This document shows, piece by piece, positions 1-5,187 of a stretch of DNA of 6,672 bases. Within the stretch, counting starts at the first letter, position 1. Each line of letters starts with the position of its first letter. Source of the stretch: SIG587 sp045649505 (lineage in GTDB: Bacteria > Bacillota > Clostridia > Oscillospirales > Acutalibacteraceae); assembly GCA_045649505.1 (NCBI GenBank), contig JAZRQA010000036.1:1-6672 (forward strand), given 5' to 3'. The notes under the pieces were generated by a model. The model was not told where the DNA came from. It saw only the letters and a program-made list of their open reading frames with translations, and did not search any database. Position numbers and translations under genes: made by a program.

Positions 1-47
1 ATTATAAAAATAATTTCACCTATTTCATTGCAATGATGTCGGCGTAA
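1..47 (+). CDS. Possible C-terminal end of an upstream gene (partial)
   Basis: The frame beginning at base 3 is open to a TAA at 45-47 and encodes YKNNFTYFIAMMSA. It is the more protein-like of the two frames open at the window edge; frame 1 runs only to a TGA at 34-36. A terminator-like hairpin lies about 25 bases downstream, which fits the end of a rightward gene. Fourteen residues are too few to identify a family, and the stretch could equally be non-coding. The call is inference from frame and context only. Confidence 0.3.
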   Translation, partial: YKNNFTYFIAMMSA

Positions 48-65
48 ATAATCAAGGATTATTTA
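45..65. repeat. AT-rich perfect inverted repeat, 9-bp arms
   Basis: TAAATAATC (45-53) and GATTATTTA (57-65) are perfect reverse complements separated by AAG. The first arm includes the TAA that would end the possible upstream gene. It is AT-only apart from the innermost pair, so it is a weak hairpin. It immediately precedes the stronger terminator-like hairpin at 69-92. Confidence 0.5.
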
Positions 66-68
66 CAT

Positions 69-93
69 AAAACCGCTATGTGTAGCGGTTTTT
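69..93 (+). terminator. Probable intrinsic terminator of the upstream rightward gene
   Basis: AACCGCTA (71-78) pairs with TAGCGGTT (83-90) around a TGTG tetraloop. The stem extends with A-T pairs to 69-92 and runs into a short T tract at 89-93. This is the usual stem plus U-run form of a rho-independent terminator for transcription from the left. The T tract is short, because it soon runs into the next hairpin. Confidence 0.65.
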
Positions 94-120
94 CGAAAAG
101 CTTTATTTGAAAGCTTTTCG
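94..120. repeat. Perfect 11-bp inverted repeat carrying a promoter -35 element
   Basis: CGAAAAGCTTT (94-104) and AAAGCTTTTCG (110-120) are perfect reverse complements around ATTTG. It begins directly after the T tract of the preceding terminator. The candidate -35 hexamer TTGAAA (107-112) of the next gene lies in its loop and right arm, so the repeat could be an operator, a back-up terminator stem, or both. Function is inferred. Confidence 0.5.
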
Positions 121-135
121 TCTACCGATTATCAT
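107..135 (+). promoter_or_regulatory. Sigma-A-type promoter for the 248-aa gene
   Basis: TTGAAA (107-112) and TATCAT (130-135) are separated by exactly 17 bases and match 5/6 positions each of the TTGACA and TATAAT consensus hexamers. Transcription would start near 142, giving a leader of roughly 35 bases with AGGAG at 161-165 ahead of the ATG at 178. The gap of 12 bases between AGGAG and ATG is on the long side. Confidence 0.55.
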
Positions 136-177
136 TATTATGTTTGTATATGCGAAAATTAGGAGTGAATTTCAGTA

Positions 178-924
178 ATGGAAAATCATTATTTTGAATT
201 TGTTATTGAGGAAATGCAAGCCTTTCTTGATGAGCAAGGCTTTAAAGCGCTCGGCGAGGGCGTTTACGCAACCGATACAAAGCAAATAAAGATTGAGTAC
301 AGTCAGGACGCACAGGTCTACCGCCTTTTAGCCGCCGATGTTAGCGAGGAGGGCGTAGGCGAGTATACCGAGCTTTCGGCATATCTTTTCGATGCTTCTC
401 AGACCAAGCGTGACGCCGCAAGCGTTGGCATAGATTTTGTTGATACCTTGCGCAAAAATATGGGCGTAAAGGTTGCACGAAGGGGTGCTTCGGGTCAGAT
501 AGACCTGCCTACAAACGAAAAGACGGGCAATGTGACCATTGGCGGAATGACCGCTAAGCTTTTGGCTATCTATCCCGAATTCAAGGATATTTATAAGCAA
601 AGCGTTGCAACGCACGGTAAGTTTTTACACATTGAGTTTTATAGAGATAATTTTATCCCCCGCATAAACCGCGCTCTTACAGAGAATAATAAAAAGCAGC
701 TCAAAAAGCTCTTCGATATGCTGGCGGATTGTTATATTTCGGGCGATAAGGATACAGGTACCCTTGTTGTTGCCACCCTTACCGCCGCTTGCGACGGGGA
801 CAGCACCTTATTTGATACCGCTAAAGCCGCTATGGGCGAGGGCTCATATCTTATCCCCTTGGTGACCAATTTTATCCCTGAACTAAATAAAAATAAAAAG
901 CTTCGCGAAGCACTTATAAAGTAA
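178..924 (+). CDS. Hypothetical cytosolic protein, 248 aa, family not recognised
   Basis: I do not recognise this protein. It has no signal peptide or membrane segment, so it should be cytosolic. Two parts can be distinguished. Residues 1-95 look like a mixed alpha/beta domain: an acidic helical start (FEFVIEEMQAFLDEQGF), strand-like stretches around QIKIEYSQ and VYRLLAADV, and a second helix near residue 85. After a polar linker around residues 100-115, residues 120-248 look mostly helical, with GGMTAKLLAIYPEFKDIYKQ and a lysine-rich segment near NNKKQLKKLFDML. The C-terminus is lysine-rich. No catalytic motif is visible. AGGAG at 161-165 supports the ATG at 178. It has its own promoter and a terminator directly after the stop, so it is probably monocistronic. 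Codon use resembles its neighbours, so recent transfer is not suggested. Confidence 0.85.
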   Translation: MENHYFEFVIEEMQAFLDEQGFKALGEGVYATDTKQIKIEYSQDAQVYRLLAADVSEEGVGEYTELSAYLFDASQTKRDAASVGIDFVDTLRKNMGVKVARRGASGQIDLPTNEKTGNVTIGGMTAKLLAIYPEFKDIYKQSVATHGKFLHIEFYRDNFIPRINRALTENNKKQLKKLFDMLADCYISGDKDTGTLVVATLTAACDGDSTLFDTAKAAMGEGSYLIPLVTNFIPELNKNKKLREALIK

Positions 925-925
925 A

Positions 926-954
926 AAAAGAAACCGCCATCGGCGGTTTCTTTT
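926..954. terminator. Bidirectional intrinsic terminator between convergent genes
   Basis: GAAACCGCC (930-938) pairs perfectly with GGCGGTTTC (942-950) across an ATC loop. Flanking A (926-929) and T (951-954) runs extend the pairing and supply a U tract in either direction. It lies between the stop of the 248-aa gene (ends 924) and the stop codon of the minus-strand AbrB-like gene (953-955), overlapping the latter by two bases. It should therefore terminate both convergent transcripts. Confidence 0.9.
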
Positions 955-1219
955 ATTCTTCCTCGCCCTTAAAGGCGTTAACAACCAATTTTTCAATACA
1001 GCCCTTGCATACAAGGTGTTCCGAATACTCAACTAAATCCTCCTCGTTTGCGCAGAAGGCGCAGCGGGGATTATATTTTTTTAGTATAAGGCAGTCTTCT
1101 CCTACCGTTATCTCAAAGCTGTCAATATCATTTTTAACATCCAACATACGGCGAAGCTCTTTAGGGATTACGATTCTTCCAAGCTTATCAACAGGACGGA
1201 TTATTCCTTTCTCACTCAT
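953..1219 (-). CDS. AbrB/SpoVT-type transcriptional regulator with C-terminal zinc ribbon
   Basis: This 88-aa protein is predicted to be a dimeric or tetrameric DNA-binding regulator. Residues 4-48 form a swapped-hairpin AbrB domain, with the hallmark run GIIRPVDKLGRIVIPKELRR and LILKKY closing the domain, very close in layout to Bacillus AbrB and SpoVT. Residues 53-74 carry CAFC and CKGC (C53, C56, C71, C74), a likely zinc ribbon in place of the AbrB multimerisation tail; clostridial AbrB homologues with such cysteine pairs are known. The start is set at the ATG of 1219-1217 because GAGGTG sits just upstream (1229-1224). A 13-residue in-frame extension to 1258 would begin inside a palindrome and has no ribosome binding site. 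It follows the ABC transporter gene on the same strand but has its own promoter. Targets are unknown; autoregulation is suggested by TGGTA repeats at the promoter. Confidence 0.88.
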   Translation of the reverse strand: MSEKGIIRPVDKLGRIVIPKELRRMLDVKNDIDSFEITVGEDCLILKKYNPRCAFCANEEDLVEYSEHLVCKGCIEKLVVNAFKGEEE

Positions 1220-1232
1220 AAAACACCTCAAA

Positions 1233-1266
1233 AAAATAGTGTGGTAGATCTCTACCACACTATTTT
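1233..1266. promoter_or_regulatory. Perfect 34-bp palindrome, candidate operator or terminator stem
   Basis: AAAATAGTGTGGTAGA (1233-1248) is the exact reverse complement of TCTACCACACTATTTT (1251-1266), with TC between them. It covers the -10 hexamer and expected start of the abrB-like promoter, which fits an operator. For transcripts reading through from the ABC gene, the RNA would fold into a 16-bp stem followed by a run of U (the T-rich minus strand at 1236-1231), as in an intrinsic terminator. A dual role is possible. A transcript starting near 1255 would lack the full left arm, so it would not form the complete hairpin. Confidence 0.75.
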
Positions 1267-1290
1267 ACCATATTTTACCAATAGAGTCAA
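1262..1290 (-). promoter_or_regulatory. Sigma-A-type promoter for the AbrB-like gene
   Basis: On the minus strand TTGACT (1290-1285) and TAAAAT (1267-1262) are 17 bases apart, each 5/6 to consensus. The -35 starts one base after the stop codon of the ABC gene. Transcription should begin near 1255, leaving a leader of about 35 bases before the ATG at 1219. The spacer contains tandem copies of TGGTAAAATA (1280-1271 and 1270-1261). Confidence 0.65.
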
Positions 1291-3957
1291 CTATTCGCTT
1301 CTAAGGGCGACAACGGGGTCCTTTTTAGCTGCAATTCTTGCGGGAATAAGACCCGAAATAAGAGTGAGCACCATGCTAATAATTACAAGGGCAACACCAC
1401 CGACGGGTGGTAGTGCCGCGACACCCGAAATATCGGTAACGTAGTAAATAATAGCATTTATGGGAATGTTAAGCAACAGCGTCAGTCCTATGCCTATAGC
1501 GCCTGCCGCAAGGCCTACAATAAGGGTTTCGGCGTTAAACACACGGGAGATGTCACGCTTCGATGCGCCTATTGCGCGAAGTATACCAATCTCCTTAGTG
1601 CGCTCAAGTACCGAGATATAGGTTATAATTCCTATCATAATTGAGGATACAACAAGGGATATCGAAACAAAGGCTATAAGCACATAGCTAATGGCATTTA
1701 TAATAGTGGTGACCGAGGACATAAGCAGACCGATATAGTCGGTATACTCAATTTTATCGGCATCTACAACACCGTCGTTATATTCCGTGATTATTTCGGC
1801 GATGTTCTCCTTAGCGGCGAAATCCTTAGGGTAAATAAGAATACGGGACGGCTTATCGATATCGGCAACACCTAAAATATTAAGATTGCCTTCATAGGTT
1901 GCATCGGTGGAATTTTCCTTGCGCGCCCTTTCGAACATTTCAATTATTTGCTCATCGGGCATACCCATTGCCTTCATCTGCTGAATAGCTGAGCTATATT
2001 CAGCCTTTTCCTTTTCGGGCAGGGTGTTTATATAGTTGTTTATAACCTCCATTGTGAGGGGTTGCTCGTTAAGCTTTTTATCCTCCTCGGTAGGGAAGTG
2101 GGTGCCTGTAAAAATATCGATATCCTCGTTTTGCTTTTGTGCCTTTACCGCAGCACTGCCATTGACCTTCTGTATAAGGTGTTCCATAAGCGATGCATTA
2201 TATCCTATACCTTCGCTCAGCACGGAGGAAACCGCCTCATCACTGGGCTTAATAATACCAACCACCTTTATGGTCTCGCTTTTTTCAAGAACCGATTTTA
2301 TATAATCCTCGTTTTCCGACATATCCTCAAAAACGCCGTTGGAATTTTCCTTATAATAATCGGTATTTATAAGCAGCTTATATTCAAGTGCCATAAGCTC
2401 ATCATAGGTGAAGCTGGTTTGCACAGTCTCAATCTCCTTGCCCGCGGCAATATCCGCCATAAGGCTTGGAAGCTTGGAGGAGTCCTTTAGTCCCAGCGAA
2501 TACATTGTAAAATCGCTTATCTCATTATTTTTATCGGTGATAATAACTATCTCGTTGTATTCGGTGGGCATTCGGCCTGCAAGTATATCGTATTGCTTAT
2601 CCATAAGCTCGGTATTGTCCAAAAGCTCCTGCCAGGCATCGGCCATCATAGGGCTTGCCTTCGCCATTGGGTTGGTTGCGCTGTTTGTGGTCGCAATTCC
2701 CATTTTTTCAAGCACTTTGTTGGGGTTTATCTGTTTTACTCCGTCACTGGTATCTGCCATATAGATATTAAGGGGAGTGGAGTATTTGTACTGCACGCCG
2801 CTGGTAAGCGTTTCAATGCCCGATGCACCGCCCTCAAGGTATTTGCGAAACGCCTCAAGGTTATTTTGACTCACATTGCTGGTCATAACCGATATCATTT
2901 CGCTCATAATATCGTTGGAATAGACCTTATCCATTTCATGCGCAGTTTCACCCGTGTGCTCGCCTGCCATATTTTTTAAAAGGTCATTAAAATTAACGGT
3001 AGCTTCCTCTATCTGTAGAGGATAGCTCGAAAGGGTGTCCTCTTCAACGCTGCTTATATAGGCGTCAATACCGTTTGAAATAGAGAGTATAAGGGCAATT
3101 CCTATAATTCCTATAGACCCTGCAAAGGAGGTAAGCACTGTTCTTGCCTTTTTGGTGAGCAGGTTGTTAAAACTAAGGGATAAAGCGGTAAAAAAAGACA
3201 TAGAGGTCTTTTTGGCATTTTTATCCTTCTTTTTTCTCTTTTTCTTTGCGGGCTCCTCGGGGACGGCAGACTCCTCAGGAGTATACGGGTCGGAGTCCTC
3301 GATAATATTACCGTCAAGCAGATGCACAGTGCGGGTGGCATATTTACTTGCAAGCTCAGGATTATGGGTAACCATAATTACAAGGCGGTCCTTGGCAATT
3401 TCCTTTATAAGCTCCATTATCTGTTCGCTCGTTTGAGAATCCAGTGCGCCTGTTGGCTCATCCGCCAAAAGAATTTCGGGGTCGTTTACAAGCGCGCGAG
3501 CAATGGCAACACGCTGCATCTGACCGCCCGACATCTGATTTGGTTTTTTGTTAAGCTGGTCACCTAAGCCTACCTTAGCAAGCGCATCTGCGGCGCGGCG
3601 GCGGCGCTCGGCACGGGAAACGCCCGAAAGGGTAAGAGCAAGCTCAACATTGGCAAGTACGCTTTGATGCTCAATAAGATTGTAGCTTTGGAAAACAAAA
3701 CCAACCCTGTGATTTCGGTAGGTATCCCAATCGTGGTCGGTAAATTCCTTTGTGGACCTCCCCGAAATAATAAGGTCACCGCTGCTGTATTTATCAAGAC
3801 CGCCTATGATATTGAGCATAGTGGTTTTACCGCAGCCCGAATGACCTAAAATGGCAACGAACTCACTGCTCCTAAAGGATATGTCAACACCCTTGAGCGC
3901 CTGAACGGTTTCATCACCTGTGGTATAATTTTTAACAATCTGTTTTAAAGTGAGCAT
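1291..3957 (-). CDS. MacB-like ABC transporter, fused ATPase and FtsX-type permease
   Basis: The 888-aa protein joins an ABC ATPase to a MacB/FtsX permease; a homodimer would make a full transporter or mechanotransmission machine in the cytoplasmic membrane. ATPase, residues 1-220: Walker A GHSGCGKT (38-45), Q-loop Q90, signature MSGGQMQR (142-149), Walker B ILLADEP (162-168), H-loop H198. A linker follows with a lysine-rich cluster at 238-250. TM1 is about 274-294, then an ectodomain of roughly 450 residues, then three helices at about 755-781, 811-835 and 853-875. The cytoplasmic ERTKEIGILRAIGASKRDI (785-803) and the tail PARIAAKKDPVVALRSE are typical of MacB/LolC-type permeases. AGAGG (3969-3965) lies 7 bases before the ATG. 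Fused forms are common in Clostridia and are linked to export or peptide resistance. Substrate is unknown; no two-component system or membrane fusion partner is adjacent. Confidence 0.93.
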   Translation of the reverse strand: MLTLKQIVKNYTTGDETVQALKGVDISFRSSEFVAILGHSGCGKTTMLNIIGGLDKYSSGDLIISGRSTKEFTDHDWDTYRNHRVGFVFQSYNLIEHQSVLANVELALTLSGVSRAERRRRAADALAKVGLGDQLNKKPNQMSGGQMQRVAIARALVNDPEILLADEPTGALDSQTSEQIMELIKEIAKDRLVIMVTHNPELASKYATRTVHLLDGNIIEDSDPYTPEESAVPEEPAKKKRKKKDKNAKKTSMSFFTALSLSFNNLLTKKARTVLTSFAGSIGIIGIALILSISNGIDAYISSVEEDTLSSYPLQIEEATVNFNDLLKNMAGEHTGETAHEMDKVYSNDIMSEMISVMTSNVSQNNLEAFRKYLEGGASGIETLTSGVQYKYSTPLNIYMADTSDGVKQINPNKVLEKMGIATTNSATNPMAKASPMMADAWQELLDNTELMDKQYDILAGRMPTEYNEIVIITDKNNEISDFTMYSLGLKDSSKLPSLMADIAAGKEIETVQTSFTYDELMALEYKLLINTDYYKENSNGVFEDMSENEDYIKSVLEKSETIKVVGIIKPSDEAVSSVLSEGIGYNASLMEHLIQKVNGSAAVKAQKQNEDIDIFTGTHFPTEEDKKLNEQPLTMEVINNYINTLPEKEKAEYSSAIQQMKAMGMPDEQIIEMFERARKENSTDATYEGNLNILGVADIDKPSRILIYPKDFAAKENIAEIITEYNDGVVDADKIEYTDYIGLLMSSVTTIINAISYVLIAFVSISLVVSSIMIGIITYISVLERTKEIGILRAIGASKRDISRVFNAETLIVGLAAGAIGIGLTLLLNIPINAIIYYVTDISGVAALPPVGGVALVIISMVLTLISGLIPARIAAKKDPVVALRSE

Positions 3958-4059
3958 ACTTTAGCCTCTTTCGCTTTTAGTGTATATATAATAATACTTT
4001 TATTTAACCTATGTATTGCCAAATTGTAAATTTTTCCATTAAAATATGCTATATTTTTA
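3958..4059 (-). promoter_or_regulatory. Leader/promoter region of the ABC gene, no clear promoter
   Basis: The stretch is very AT-rich. The minus strand holds the -10-like TATTAT (3996-3991) with TTGGCA (4022-4017) upstream, but the spacing is 20 bases, so this is a weak candidate. A short inverted repeat, AAAATAT (4041-4047) and ATATTTT (4051-4057), lies further upstream. The ABC gene is likely transcribed from here because a GC-rich hairpin separates it from the upstream small gene. Confidence 0.3.
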
Positions 4060-4080
4060 GGGCGGCGAGAACAGCCGCCC
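4060..4080 (-). terminator. GC-rich hairpin after the 61-aa gene, possible weak terminator
   Basis: GGGCGGC (4060-4066) and GCCGCCC (4074-4080) form a perfect 7-bp GC stem with a 7-base loop, starting 6 bases beyond the stop codon of the 61-aa gene. On the minus strand it is followed by TAAAAAT rather than a T run, so it does not fit a classic rho-independent terminator. It could protect the transcript end or cause pausing. The stem is certain; the role is inferred. Confidence 0.45.
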
Positions 4081-4086
4081 CGAAGT

Positions 4087-4272
4087 TTATTTAAAGATGG
4101 TCTGAACGCCGTCTACTATATCGCCCACGGCGTGAACAATTTTTGAAGAACCTTTGGAAATATTATGGTTATCCTTGGTCATAAGCTTTGCAACCGTAAC
4201 TGCGGCGGCACCTGCTATCATTCCTGTGCCGACACCCTTGACAAAACTCATCATACTACCCTGCTTATTCAT
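4087..4272 (-). CDS. Small membrane-associated protein, 61 aa, function unknown
   Basis: The gene is supported by a near-ideal AAGGAGG (4286-4280) seven bases before the ATG at 4272. Residues 9-31 form one hydrophobic, glycine/alanine-rich segment (SFVKGVGTGMIAGAAAVTVA), enough for a single membrane span or membrane-bound helix with glycine-zipper spacing. The remaining half is polar and contains SKIVHAVGDIVDGVQTIF, an amphipathic-looking helix. Small proteins of this layout, resembling the YtxH group, are frequent in Clostridia, but I cannot assign a family with confidence. Methionines at residues 7 and 8 are alternative starts, less well placed for the ribosome binding site. It lies downstream of the Gx transporter gene on the same strand, 60 bases away, with hairpins between; co-transcription is possible. 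Confidence 0.75.
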   Translation of the reverse strand: MNKQGSMMSFVKGVGTGMIAGAAAVTVAKLMTKDNHNISKGSSKIVHAVGDIVDGVQTIFK

Positions 4273-4283
4273 AACAAAACCTC

Positions 4284-4317
4284 CTTTTTGTTTACTGTTA
4301 TTAGTTTAAACAAAAAG
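4284..4317 (-). promoter_or_regulatory. Inverted repeat overlapping the ribosome binding site of the 61-aa gene
   Basis: CTTTTTGTTTA (4284-4294) and TAAACAAAAAG (4307-4317) are perfect 11-bp reverse complements with a 12-base spacer. In the leftward mRNA the second arm runs into AAGGAGG, pairing three bases of it. The structure could reduce translation of the small protein, or be a DNA-level operator. It contains the 8-bp palindrome GTTTAAAC at 4304-4311. No clear -35/-10 pair was found for this gene. Confidence 0.45.
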
Positions 4318-4318
4318 A

Positions 4319-4351
4319 GTTTTAATATGCTATTAAAACGCGGTTTTAATA
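4319..4351 (-). terminator. Overlapping inverted repeats at the end of the Gx gene, possible terminator
   Basis: The nonamer GTTTTAATA occurs at 4319-4327 and 4343-4351, and its reverse complement TATTAAAAC lies between them at 4331-4339. The central copy can pair with either flank, each with a 3-base loop, so the two stems exclude each other. On the minus strand the downstream stem (4339-4319) is followed by TCTTTTTG, a modest U tract, so it could end the NusG-II/Gx transcript. The stems are AT-rich and overlap the stop codon at 4335-4333. Confidence 0.45.
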
Positions 4352-4821
4352 TATTTATTCAGATAAAAGCTTATAATTCCCGTCAGCACTCCGCACGCCG
4401 TACCGCATATAAGCAGTATTGGAAGATAGTAAATAAGTCCAGGTGTGCCTGTGAAAAATATTGCAACTGCTATTTGAGCGGCATTGTGTACGGCGCCCCC
4501 CGCGGCGCAAATACCGCAGTAGCCGAAACACCTTGTTTTTAAAAGCAACCACATACAAAAAAGTGATGCTGTTGCGCCGCTAAGCGAGAAAATCAGTGTG
4601 GTGGGTACCGAAAAAAGAATAGTGCTAAGCAATATCCGCGCGATATTAACTAAAAAAGCACCCTTTATATCGCCCTTTATCAGCAGTAGCATTGCGGCAC
4701 AGTTGGCAAGTCCAAGCTTGACTCCCGGCGCAATAAAATTAAGGGAGAAGAGGGACTCTATGTAGGAGAAAATCAGCGCGGCGGCTGTAAAAAGGGCATA
4801 AACGGTTATTCTTCTTGCCAT
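4333..4821 (-). CDS. Gx transporter family membrane protein, EetB-like
   Basis: The 162-aa protein is hydrophobic almost throughout, with about five membrane helices. It matches the family first named heptaprenyl diphosphate synthase component I and now called Gx transporter, related in fold to ECF S-components. Diagnostic segments are PGVKLGLAN (32-40), after E22 and the first helix, and GGAVHNAAQ (108-116). The ATG at 4821 is chosen because GGAGG (4833-4829) lies 7 bases before it; a GTG at 4824 is too close. The ATG overlaps the stop of the preceding NusG-II gene in TGATG, which indicates translational coupling. In the Listeria electron-transfer locus such a pair is EetA-EetB, required for extracellular electron transfer. 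Its molecular role is unresolved; transport of a flavin or quinone precursor is only a guess. Nothing in the residues supports prenyl transferase activity. Confidence 0.85.
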   Translation of the reverse strand: MARRITVYALFTAAALIFSYIESLFSLNFIAPGVKLGLANCAAMLLLIKGDIKGAFLVNIARILLSTILFSVPTTLIFSLSGATASLFCMWLLLKTRCFGYCGICAAGGAVHNAAQIAVAIFFTGTPGLIYYLPILLICGTACGVLTGIISFYLNKYIKTAF

Positions 4822-5138
4822 CACTCCACCTCCACAATAACGCCGTTCGGTAAGCAGATAATACTTTGTCCCGATTTAGATATCTTTTGGTGGTTAACAC
4901 AAACCTTATCGGGGCAGTTTGCACTTTGAACAAAGGCGTAACCGTTTTCTATAACAACGGTATTACCTGTAAGCTTAATTTCTGTATCCTTATCCAAGGG
5001 CAGACGGTACAGCACTTCGTTATCTATACGAATTACCGCCGTAATCCCTTTATCGGTGGGCAAGCTAAGGAGAAAAAACGCAGCAACGCTAAAAATAATA
5101 ATAGTAGCAATTAAAATTATATCAGCCTTTTTTATCAC
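4821..5138 (-). CDS. NusG domain II-containing membrane-anchored protein, EetA-like
   Basis: The 105-aa protein has a short basic N-terminus, one membrane helix at residues 6-26, and an exported beta domain of about 75 residues. The C-terminal half has the family hallmark: CPDKVCVNH (75-83) and the closing IICLPNGVIVEV, with cysteines C75, C80 and C95. These could bind metal or form a disulfide outside the membrane. The start is GTG at 5138-5136, because AAGGAGG (AGGAGG 5152-5147) sits 8 bases upstream. A longer frame to an ATG at 5225 would run into divergent apbE and lacks a ribosome binding site. It is coupled to the Gx gene by a TGATG overlap. Despite the domain name it is not a transcription factor. 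In Listeria-type loci the homologue EetA acts in flavin-based extracellular electron transfer; the role here is inferred from this pairing and from apbE next door. Confidence 0.87.
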   Translation of the reverse strand: MIKKADIILIATIIIFSVAAFFLLSLPTDKGITAVIRIDNEVLYRLPLDKDTEIKLTGNTVVIENGYAFVQSANCPDKVCVNHQKISKSGQSIICLPNGVIVEVE

Positions 5139-5151
5139 CCGTTTTTCCTCC

Positions 5152-5180
5152 TTTACAAAAGTGTTTAATAAATGTATAAT
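5152..5180 (+). promoter_or_regulatory. Near-consensus promoter giving a leaderless apbE transcript
   Basis: TTTACA (5152-5157, 5/6 to TTGACA) and TATAAT (5175-5180, perfect) are 17 bases apart. Seven bases separate the -10 from the ATG at 5188, so transcription should start at or within a base or two of the A of the start codon. No purine-rich Shine-Dalgarno sequence lies upstream of that ATG. The -35 overlaps the ribosome binding site of the divergent NusG-II gene on the other strand. The 9-bp direct repeat TAAATGTAT occurs at 5169-5177 and 5181-5189, flanking the -10. Confidence 0.7.
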
Positions 5181-5187
5181 TAAATGT

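Noticed and set aside
1220..1258. 13-residue N-terminal extension of the AbrB-like protein, starting at an ATG on the minus strand at 1258
   Set aside because: It would start inside the palindrome near the expected transcription start, has no ribosome binding site, and the AbrB domain begins normally at the internal ATG with GAGGTG ahead of it.
1233..1266. Palindrome as part of a CRISPR array or transposon end
   Set aside because: I noticed it only once in the window, with no spacer periodicity, transposase gene or target duplication nearby.
2036..2979. Several plus-strand open frames of 89-142 codons within the ABC transporter region
   Set aside because: They are antisense to a well-supported coding region with conserved family motifs, have no ribosome binding sites worth noting, and their translations look like shadow sequence.
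4165..4542. Plus-strand open frame of 125 codons across the 61-aa and Gx genes
   Set aside because: It spans two minus-strand genes, including their spacer, and has an atypical Cys/Arg/His-rich composition; it is a shadow frame.
4333..4821. Annotation as heptaprenyl diphosphate synthase component I
   Set aside because: The old family name suggests prenyl synthesis, but the protein is an all-helical membrane protein with no prenyl transferase aspartate-rich motif and no component II gene nearby; Gx transporter/EetB-like is the better description.
4821..5138. NusG-type transcription elongation factor
   Set aside because: Only the domain II-like fold is shared. The protein has a membrane anchor and lacks the NusG N-terminal domain and KOW motif.
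5056..5187. 44-residue upstream extension of ApbE on the plus strand
   Set aside because: It lies antisense to the NusG-II gene, extends upstream of the best promoter, and would bury the lipoprotein signal peptide. It arises from an open frame only.
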